A stretch of 26,979 nt of DNA from JBKPFU01 sp046728975 (GTDB lineage: Bacteria > Actinomycetota > Thermoleophilia > Gaiellales > Gaiellaceae), in assembly GCA_046728975.1 (NCBI GenBank), contig JBKPFU010000043.1, positions 1 through 26,979 on the forward strand, given 5' to 3'. Shown here in pieces: positions 21,285 through 26,979 of the stretch. A program made the position numbers and the translations under genes. Numbering within the stretch: position 1 is the stretch's first letter; each line of letters opens with the position of its first letter. The notes under the pieces are model-generated. The model saw nothing but the letters and a program-made list of their open reading frames with translations, was not told the origin of the DNA and did not search any database.

Positions 21285-22418
21285 TTGAAAATCGCGCATC
21301 CGTGGCGAACGGCGCTCCTCGCGCTCCTGGCCGCCGCACTCGTTCCGCTGATCGTCTACGCGTCGTGGGTGGAAGCCCAGTTCCGGGCCGTGACCGTGCT
21401 GTCGACGACCATCGAGGCGCCGGTCCTCACATGGGCGGTCAAGGTCGTGACGCCCGATCCGCGCGTCGAGGAGATCCGGGTTGCGGGGATGGCGACGACG
21501 CTCGTCCGACCCGAGCGTGGCGGCCCCTGGCCGGCCGTGGTCTTCGTCAACGGCGCCACGCGCGAGGGGCGGCACCATCCCGACGTGCAACGCCTCGCGC
21601 GTGGCCTCGCCCGCGCAGGACACCTCGTGTTCGTGCCCGACCTGCCCGGACTGCCGCTGGGCGAGATCACCGATGCGACGGTGAGCGCGACGGTCGACGT
21701 GGCCCGCGCTGCCGCCGACCATCCGGACGCCCGCGATCACCGCGTTGGCTTCGCGTCGGTCTCGGTCGGAGCGACGCTCGCGCTGCTGGCGGCTGAGCAC
21801 CCCCGGCTCGCGGGCCGGGTGTCCCTTGTCAGTGGGATCGCGCCGTACACCGACCTGCGCAAGGTCGTTCGCCTCGCAACCACCCGCGCCTACGACGGCG
21901 GGCGCTACGACCGGGACGACTACGTCGCGCTCGCGGTGGCGCGTTCGCTCGTCGCGGCGCTGCCGGCGTCGCCGGGCCGGACCCCTTTGCTGCGGCGGCT
22001 CGAGGCGATCGACGACGACACGGACGACCCGCTCGCGCTGTTACGGGCCAATCCCCCGCCCCGATTCACCCCCGCCGGTCGGGCAGTTGTCGCGCTCCTC
22101 CTCAACCGCGACCCGAGCCGGTTCGACCGGCTCTACGCGGCGTTGCCGCAGCGGATGCGCGCAGGCGTTCGCCGGTTGTCACCGATCGCCGGAGCCGCCC
22201 GGCTCCGGGCTCCCGTCGCGATCGCCAGCGCGCCGCACGACAAGTACTTCCCGGTCGCGGAGTCGCGCGCGCTCCAGCGCGCGGCACCGGATGTCGACGT
22301 AACGGTCACGCGAACGCTCTCGCACGCGATCCCCGATCCTTCTCCGCGCGAGGTCGCCGACGTGTTCCGCTTCAATGCGTACGCCGTGCGCGTCATGCAC
22401 GGCCTCCGCGAGGATTAG
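21285..22418 (+). CDS. Membrane-anchored alpha/beta hydrolase
   Basis: 377 residues. An N-terminal membrane anchor (RTALLALLAAALVPLIVYASW) is followed by an alpha/beta-hydrolase domain outside or at the membrane. The oxyanion region is FVNGATREGRHH. The nucleophile elbow is SVSVG (FASVSVGATLALL), with Ser in place of the usual first Gly. The acid is the Asp in SAPHDKYFPV, and the histidine is in TLSHAIPDPS. Substrate unknown; dienelactone-hydrolase-like or esterase. The TTG at 21285 is the only start before the anchor. Its TAG abuts the argS stop codon with no gap. Confidence 0.8.
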   Translation: MKIAHPWRTALLALLAAALVPLIVYASWVEAQFRAVTVLSTTIEAPVLTWAVKVVTPDPRVEEIRVAGMATTLVRPERGGPWPAVVFVNGATREGRHHPDVQRLARGLARAGHLVFVPDLPGLPLGEITDATVSATVDVARAAADHPDARDHRVGFASVSVGATLALLAAEHPRLAGRVSLVSGIAPYTDLRKVVRLATTRAYDGGRYDRDDYVALAVARSLVAALPASPGRTPLLRRLEAIDDDTDDPLALLRANPPPRFTPAGRAVVALLLNRDPSRFDRLYAALPQRMRAGVRRLSPIAGAARLRAPVAIASAPHDKYFPVAESRALQRAAPDVDVTVTRTLSHAIPDPSPREVADVFRFNAYAVRVMHGLRED

Positions 22419-23954
22419 TTACATCCGTTCCGGCGCTTCGACGCCGACGAGGCCGAGGCAGCGCCCGATCACGGCCTGGGCCGCAGTGCACAGCGCGAGC
22501 CTGAACGCCTCGGCGTCGCTACCGATCACGCGGTGGTGGTGGTAGAAGCGGTGGAAGTCGTCTGCGACGCGGATCGCGTAGGTGGGGATTGCATGCGGCC
22601 CGCGCCGCTCTGCCGCTTCGGCGGCGATGCCGGGAAATTCGGCCAACCGCTTGATCAGGTCGCGCTCCTCCCGCGCCGGCTCGCCGGGCGGTTCGGGAGC
22701 GACCCGCGCATCCCCGGCGTTCCGGCGGATCCCGGCGATCCGCGCGTGCGCGTACTGGACGTAGTACACAGGGTTCTTCTCCGAGCGCTCTGACGCGAGG
22801 TCGACGTCGATCTCGATCGTCTGGTCCGGGCCCCGGTTCACGAGGTACCAGCGGGCGGCGTCGACGCCGACCTCGTCGATGAACTCGTCGAGGAAGACGA
22901 CGTCGCCCCGGCGCTTCGACATCTTCGCCTGCTCGCCGCCCCGGGTGAGATGGACGAGCTGGTAGAGCAAGACTTCCACCCGGTCGGCGTCGTAGCCCAG
23001 CATGCGCGCGATCGAGGAGTACCAGTTGCGCGTGCCGTGATGGTCGGCGCCGAGCACGTAGATCGCGCGGTCGAACCCGCGATCGAGCTTGTTCGCCAGG
23101 TACACGACGTCGGCCCCCCGGTACGTCGGTGTCCCGCCCTGTTCGGGCGAGCGGATCAGCACGCGGTCTTCGTCGTCGCCGTACGCGGATGACCGTGCCC
23201 AGACGGCCCCGTCCTTCTCGTACGTGTCGAGTCGCGGGAGGTACGCGGGCAGCTCCTTCTGGAGCTCGCTTTGCAGCACCCAGGAGTCGAATTGGATGCG
23301 GAAGCGTTCGAGGGTCGCCTTGATCTGCTCCAGCATCGGAGGGACCGGGTCTCCCGGGAGCCGGGCCAGCTCGTCGATGTAAGCGCCGCGGTAGCCGTCG
23401 GCGGGCGGCTGCTCGTTCCGCCGCTGCGCCTCGACCGAGGCTCGAAAGAGCTCCACCTGCGCGCCTGCGTCGTTGTAGTAGTACTCACGCTCGACCTCGT
23501 GGCCGGCGAGCTCGAGCAGTCGCGCGACCGAGTCGCCGTACGCGCCGTTGCGCGCAGAGGCGACCGTGAGGGGACCCGTGGGGTTGGCGGACACCATCTC
23601 GACCTGCACGCGCTCCCGCGTCTCGGCGAAGCCAGTCCCGTAGTCGGCGTCGATCTCGGCGAGCGCCTCGGCATACCAGGAGGTCGAGAGCCACAGGTTC
23701 ACGAACCCCGGCCCCGCAACCTCCGCCCGCTCGACCTCCGGCAAACCGGCGGCCGCTCGAGCGAGCTCCTCGGCCACCTCCCGCGGCGCCCGTTGCCGCT
23801 CAGGGGCGACCCGCATCGCGACGTTGGTCGCGTAGTCGCCGTGGTCGGGGTTGTTGGGGCGCTCCAGCTCCACCGGCGCTCCCGCGAGCTCGGCGAGCTT
23901 CGCCTCCAGCCGCGCGACGGCCGTCGCCGGGGATACAGCGGTCCTACCGGGCAA
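22419..23954 (-). CDS. argS: Arginyl-tRNA synthetase
   Basis: 511 residues, class Ia synthetase charging tRNA-Arg. The N-terminal Add-1 domain (PNNPDHGDYATNVAMRVA) leads to VEMVSANPTGPL, after which the HIGH position reads T130-V-A-S133 instead of HVGH. Further on are NDAGAQ, the GADHHGTRN region, an intact KMSKR at 344-348, and a DALR-type anticodon domain (NPVYYVQYAHARI and the C-terminal helices). The family identity is unambiguous despite the missing HIGH motif. The TTG at 23954 overlaps the channel gene's stop by 11 nt, so translation is coupled. It is the only argS in the window. Confidence 0.93.
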   Translation of the reverse strand: MPGRTAVSPATAVARLEAKLAELAGAPVELERPNNPDHGDYATNVAMRVAPERQRAPREVAEELARAAAGLPEVERAEVAGPGFVNLWLSTSWYAEALAEIDADYGTGFAETRERVQVEMVSANPTGPLTVASARNGAYGDSVARLLELAGHEVEREYYYNDAGAQVELFRASVEAQRRNEQPPADGYRGAYIDELARLPGDPVPPMLEQIKATLERFRIQFDSWVLQSELQKELPAYLPRLDTYEKDGAVWARSSAYGDDEDRVLIRSPEQGGTPTYRGADVVYLANKLDRGFDRAIYVLGADHHGTRNWYSSIARMLGYDADRVEVLLYQLVHLTRGGEQAKMSKRRGDVVFLDEFIDEVGVDAARWYLVNRGPDQTIEIDVDLASERSEKNPVYYVQYAHARIAGIRRNAGDARVAPEPPGEPAREERDLIKRLAEFPGIAAEAAERRGPHAIPTYAIRVADDFHRFYHHHRVIGSDAEAFRLALCTAAQAVIGRCLGLVGVEAPERM

Positions 23955-24969
23955 CGGCCTCCTGCGGAGCGAACAGCTCCTCCAGCGCGCGGAGCTCGGT
24001 CGGCGTTCCGACCGCGATCATGACGTCGCCGACGTCGAGCGACGCGTCGGGCGTCGGGGTCGTGTCGAATGTCCCGTCGTGCTTCCTCAGGGCGACGACC
24101 ATCGCCCCGGTCCGCTCGCGAAGGCGAAGGTCACCGATGGACTTGCCCGCCGGCTCGCAGCTTGGGACCACCTCGATCTCCTCGAAGCGGAAATCGGGGC
24201 CGCCGGTGGCGGTCGAGACGATGTCGAGGAAGGCCGCCACCTGAGGCTTGAGCACGAGCTGCGCCATCTCCTTGCCGGCGGTCGAATAGGGCTGGACGAC
24301 GCGGTCGGCGCCCGCTAGGCGGAGCTTCTTGGCCGCATCCTCGTCGGACGCACGCGCGACGATCAGCAGATCCCCCCGCTTGTTCCGCGCCGACAGGGTG
24401 ATGTAGAGGTTGTCGGCATCGGAATCCGACGAGGCGACGAGCCCGCGCGCTCGGTCGAGCCCGGTCGCGGCGAGATGCTCGTCCTCGACGCCGCTTCCCT
24501 CGATGAAGAGGTGGTTGCCCTCCTTCGCCGCCTCGATCGCGTCGTCGCTGAAGTCGAGCACGACGTACTCGACTCCTGCCTCGCGGAACTCCTTTGCGAT
24601 GCGTCTTCCGACGCGGCCGAAGCCGCAGATGACGTAGTGGTCTCGAAGCCGGTCGATCGTCCGCTGCCTCCTTCGTTCCGCCAGCGCTCCCGTGAACACA
24701 CCGCCCGCGATCCCCTCGACGATCACCGTGGCGACGTAGGCAAAGATAGTCAGCCCGGCCAGGACCATGAAGATCGTCAGCATGCGTGCGCCATCGTTCT
24801 TCGGCACCGTGTCCAGTCCCGTGAGCGAGCTGGTGACGACGGCGCGGTAGAACGCCTGCAGCCACGGTTCGTCGAGCACGTAGCGGAACCCGATCGTGCC
24901 GATCGTGAAAACGACCACGACCGCAACCAGCGCATAGGCGATCCGGCGCGGGCTGAAGGCCTCCTCCAC
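23944..24969 (-). CDS. Two-helix channel with RCK (TrkA_N/TrkA_C) domains, atypical filter
   Basis: 341 residues. Membrane helices at about 10-30 and 63-88 flank a pore loop whose filter reads SSLTGLDTVP (47-56) rather than TVGYG. The RCK part starts at HYVICGFGRVGRRIAKEF (Rossmann GFGRVG 116-121), and a TrkA_C domain follows (about 248-330, beginning FRFEEIEVVPSCEPAGKSIGDL). Potassium conduction is expected from the family but not certain, given the filter. GTG at 24969 is the start, supported by TACGAT nine bases or GATATA six bases upstream. It is followed by argS with an 11-nt overlap. Confidence 0.85.
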   Translation of the reverse strand: MEEAFSPRRIAYALVAVVVVFTIGTIGFRYVLDEPWLQAFYRAVVTSSLTGLDTVPKNDGARMLTIFMVLAGLTIFAYVATVIVEGIAGGVFTGALAERRRQRTIDRLRDHYVICGFGRVGRRIAKEFREAGVEYVVLDFSDDAIEAAKEGNHLFIEGSGVEDEHLAATGLDRARGLVASSDSDADNLYITLSARNKRGDLLIVARASDEDAAKKLRLAGADRVVQPYSTAGKEMAQLVLKPQVAAFLDIVSTATGGPDFRFEEIEVVPSCEPAGKSIGDLRLRERTGAMVVALRKHDGTFDTTPTPDASLDVGDVMIAVGTPTELRALEELFAPQEAVAR

Positions 24970-24975
24970 CTCGGG

Positions 24976-24983
24976 TATATCGT
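24976..24983. promoter_or_regulatory. Overlapping divergent -10 elements (channel gene / DUF3467)
   Basis: In a 20-bp spacer, TATCGT (plus, 24978-24983) is six bases before the DUF3467 GTG, and GATATA (minus, 24981-24976) is six bases before the channel gene GTG. The hexamers overlap over TATC. Both messages would be leaderless. Confidence 0.5.
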
Positions 24984-24989
24984 AGGGGT

Positions 24990-25289
24990 GTGGACGACGA
25001 GGCCCAGGAGCGCCAGCTCAACATTCACTTGGACCCCGAGCACCTCGCGGGCGTCTACTCGAACTTCGCCAACATCAGCTTCTCGGACTACGAGTTCACG
25101 ATCACCTTCGCCCGCATCGACCACGAGGTGGACGAAGGCGACGTGCCCGGCGTCGTCGTCGCGCGCGTGAACATGTCGACGCGGTTCATGCGCGAGCTCC
25201 TGGACGCGATGCAGGACTCATGGTCGAAGTGGTCGTCGCGGGAGAGCATCCGCAACCTGCCCGAGGCGCCCGGCAGCACCGAGACCTAG
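24990..25289 (+). CDS. DUF3467 protein
   Basis: 99 residues, soluble. The DUF3467 family is recognised by QLNIHLDPEHLAGVYSNFANISFSDYEFTITFARID and by VVVARVNMSTRFMRELLDAMQDSWSKW. The two parts give a beta-rich core followed by a helix. The function of the family is unknown; the fold suggests a small regulatory or chaperone-like dimer, but this is speculation. GTG at 24990 is the first codon that yields the family N terminus, and TATCGT lies six bases upstream. It ends 10 bp before the convergent M48 gene. Confidence 0.85.
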   Translation: MDDEAQERQLNIHLDPEHLAGVYSNFANISFSDYEFTITFARIDHEVDEGDVPGVVVARVNMSTRFMRELLDAMQDSWSKWSSRESIRNLPEAPGSTET

Positions 25290-25291
25290 AA

Positions 25292-25307
25292 GCTCGTCGC
25301 TACGAGC
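25292..25307. terminator. Hairpin between convergent genes
   Basis: GCTCGT-CGCT-ACGAGC, a 6-bp perfect stem spanning the 10-bp gap between the DUF3467 stop and the M48 stop. It may act for both strands. The T tract is poor (TT after the stem on the plus strand). Confidence 0.35.
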
Positions 25308-26514
25308 CTTGGCGGCGCGCCCACGCGTTCGCCATCGCGATGCGCTGGACGACCGTCGGGTGGTTCTCGAGCACCACGTACGACCACGTCGGCGGCCGCG
25401 GCTGCGCCAGGTCCAGCTCGGTGAATTTCGTGAACACCTCCCGCGCAGCGGCCGGATCGCGCGTCGCCTCGAGCGCAATCCAGTCGGCCTCCGCCTCGTA
25501 GCGGCGCGAAACGAGATTCACGGCCGGGCTGAGCGCGAGCCCGAGTACGGTCAGCACGAGCAACGCGAATGGGACGACCTCCGGACGGTGCATGCCACCC
25601 CGCAGCCTGGTCGTCTCGGCGAGGACGAACATCAGCGGCACGAACAGGAGCGCCGACCAGGCGATCCCCTTCAGGATGTGCCGCCGCGAAACGTGGCCGA
25701 GCTCGTGCGCGACGACCACCTTGATCGCACGGTCGCTCAACCTGCCGTTGAACAGCGTGTCCCAGAGCAGGACGACCGTGGTCGGCCCGAAGCCGCTCGC
25801 GGATGCGTTGATCGCGCGCGTGTCGTCGCTGACCTTCTGCACGCGAACCTTGGTGCCGGATACTCCTTCCTCGTCGGCCAGTCGCCGGATCTGCGCCGAC
25901 AGCGCGGCGTCGCGCACCGGGTGCGTCCCGAGCTGCTCGACACCCGGGATCACGAAGACGAGCGCGGCCGTGATCGCGACCACGAGCGGCGCCGCGGCGA
26001 CCCACCAGTAGCGCCGCCAGCGCCCCGCGAGGAGCATCAGGACAGTGAGCAGGATCGTCAGCCCCACCACCTGCCCTAGCAGGCTCGGCCATTGCTCGAG
26101 CGCCCAATCCACGTATCCCTGGTGCGAGATGCCGTAGTGACGCCGCCAGTAGAGATCGAAGAAGCCGACGGGGAGCCCGACCGTCCAGAGCATGAGTGTC
26201 GTGAACGCGCCGACCATCACGCCCCTTCCGACCCGCCCGAGCTCGAACCCCTCGGCGATCCTGCGCCCGACGAAGACCAGCACGCCGAGCGTCGCGAGCT
26301 CCAGGACCAGACCGACGAGGAAGCTGATCCGGAGGCCGCCCTCGAAGTCGGCTGCGCGGTCGAGCATCCGCGCGCTGAAATAGTCCGTCGGATCGACGTG
26401 TGGAAGCCGCAGGTCTGCGGGCACCCGCGTCCGCCAAAGAAGTGCGGCCGCGCCGAACCAGAGCGCGGCGAAGAGGATAATCGCCCCCGCCTTGAGCAAG
26501 CGCGTCGCCGTCAT
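25300..26514 (-). CDS. M48-family membrane metalloprotease (STE24/CAAX-protease-like)
   Basis: 404 residues, integral membrane zinc protease. Several membrane helices precede a catalytic part with HELGH at 270-274, two more hydrophobic segments, and then RRYEAEADWIALE (E340, D344) that supplies the third zinc ligand. SASGFGPTTVVLLWDTLF upstream of HELGH is typical of STE24-like members. It probably degrades or processes membrane proteins. The ATG at 26514 gives a good N-terminal helix; TTG at 26499 is an alternative. The start overlaps the 5' end of the divergent phosphoesterase gene by 23 nt. Confidence 0.9.
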   Translation of the reverse strand: MTATRLLKAGAIILFAALWFGAAALLWRTRVPADLRLPHVDPTDYFSARMLDRAADFEGGLRISFLVGLVLELATLGVLVFVGRRIAEGFELGRVGRGVMVGAFTTLMLWTVGLPVGFFDLYWRRHYGISHQGYVDWALEQWPSLLGQVVGLTILLTVLMLLAGRWRRYWWVAAAPLVVAITAALVFVIPGVEQLGTHPVRDAALSAQIRRLADEEGVSGTKVRVQKVSDDTRAINASASGFGPTTVVLLWDTLFNGRLSDRAIKVVVAHELGHVSRRHILKGIAWSALLFVPLMFVLAETTRLRGGMHRPEVVPFALLVLTVLGLALSPAVNLVSRRYEAEADWIALEATRDPAAAREVFTKFTELDLAQPRPPTWSYVVLENHPTVVQRIAMANAWARRQGS

Positions 26515-26979
26515 CTCGGACGTCCACGGTAACTGGCACGCGCTCGAGGCCGTTCTCGCGGCGATCGAAGATGATGCGCCGGACGAGGTCTGGTGCCTGG
26601 GAGACCTCGTCGGCTACGGGCCGCGGCCGAACCGGTGCTGCTCCTCGGTCGCGGGCCGCGCAGACATCTGCCTCGTCGGCAACCATGACCTGGGCGTGCT
26701 TGGCGAGATCGACCTGGCGGAGTTCTCCCACGACGCCGCTGCGAGCGCCCGCTGGACGCAAAGCGTCCTCGACGACGACGCCCGCACCTACCTATTGGGG
26801 TTGCGGCCGACCGCTGAGGTCGAGGGCGCGGAGCTCTACCACGCGAGCCCCCGCGACCCGGTCTGGGACTACGTGCTCACCTACGAGGGAGCGCACGCCG
26901 CGCTCGATATGACCGAAGCCGCCGTGATCCTCGTCGGCCACAGCCACGTGCCGCTCGCCATCCAGCTCGAGGGCAGCCG
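26492..26979 (+). CDS. Metallophosphoesterase, YfcE/calcineurin type (3' end outside window)
   Basis: 162 codons are visible, running off the right edge. Metal motifs appear in order: ISDVHGNWHAL, CLGDLVGYGP, LVGNHDLG and VGHSHVPL, so the active site is intact. GDLVGYGPRPNRC is typical of a subgroup of bacterial calcineurin-like phosphodiesterases about 240 residues long. Substrate unknown. The TTG at 26492 (MSKRVAVISDVHGNW) gives the usual N terminus, and GATAAT ends ten bases upstream, a plausible -10. The start lies inside the 5' end of the divergent M48 gene. It is distinct from the YfcE-type gene at 2510. Confidence 0.85.
   Translation, partial: MSKRVAVISDVHGNWHALEAVLAAIEDDAPDEVWCLGDLVGYGPRPNRCCSSVAGRADICLVGNHDLGVLGEIDLAEFSHDAAASARWTQSVLDDDARTYLLGLRPTAEVEGAELYHASPRDPVWDYVLTYEGAHAALDMTEAAVILVGHSHVPLAIQLEGS

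Overview
The window is GC-rich and gene-dense, with many GTG and TTG starts, short divergent intergenic gaps and frequent 4-70 nt gene overlaps. Gene content (tandem M29 aminopeptidases, DUF7144 membrane protein, DUF3467, PG_binding_4/YkuD L,D-transpeptidase, a YneA-like LysM protein under an actinobacterial/Firmicutes-type LexA box, class I aldolase beside GlpX) points to a deep-branching actinobacterium. My best guess is class Thermoleophilia (Gaiellales/Solirubrobacterales); this is inference from style and content. No phage, plasmid, IS transposase or CRISPR array is visible, so this looks like ordinary chromosome carrying several small non-coding repeat families.

Layout. 1-2475: truncated methyltransferase, a duplicated gene-start with palindromes, RNase Z plus a DUF2007 protein, a SnoaL-like protein, and a small LysM membrane protein with an SOS promoter. 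2510-5245: overlapping minus-strand operon of two M29 aminopeptidases and a YfcE-type phosphoesterase. 5252-5418: structured element copy 1. 5417-9075: secreted glycoside hydrolase, then a DgcA/DgcN pair (enolase-superfamily epimerase plus DUF1611), a probable amino-acid or dipeptide epimerisation module. 9174-10119: M43 metalloprotease broken by two frameshifts. 10252-14163: two paralogous MFS exporters bracketing structured element copy 2, tRNA-Arg(CCG), a DUF7144 protein and a decayed class II tRNA-like sequence. 14208-18175: CorA, L,D-transpeptidase, HIT protein, a 46-residue membrane protein and an aromatic-CoA-type FAD monooxygenase. 18190-21267: tRNA-Gly(CCC), lipoprotein, class I FBP aldolase and convergent GlpX, with a duplicated aldolase tail, palindromes and a gene remnant between them. 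21285-26979: membrane-anchored alpha/beta hydrolase, ArgS, RCK channel, DUF3467, M48 protease and a truncated phosphoesterase.

How things work together. Aldolase and GlpX form the fructose-bisphosphate node of glycolysis/gluconeogenesis. DgcA and DgcN are co-translated. ArgS follows the channel gene with overlapping codons. Several divergent pairs share a tiny spacer in which a TANNNT -10 hexamer lies exactly six bases before the start codon, which predicts leaderless mRNAs made from back-to-back promoters.

Most unusual: (1) two copies of a 167-183 bp element, each starting at the stop codon of the upstream gene, with conserved internal blocks at the same offsets from each end and a terminal stem whose sequence differs completely but stays paired; (2) a LexA operator filling the 17-bp spacer of a near-consensus promoter for a YneA-like cell-division-inhibitor candidate; (3) two loci where a palindrome pair sits between direct copies of a neighbouring gene's end; (4) an ArgS without a HIGH motif and a channel without the TVGYG filter.
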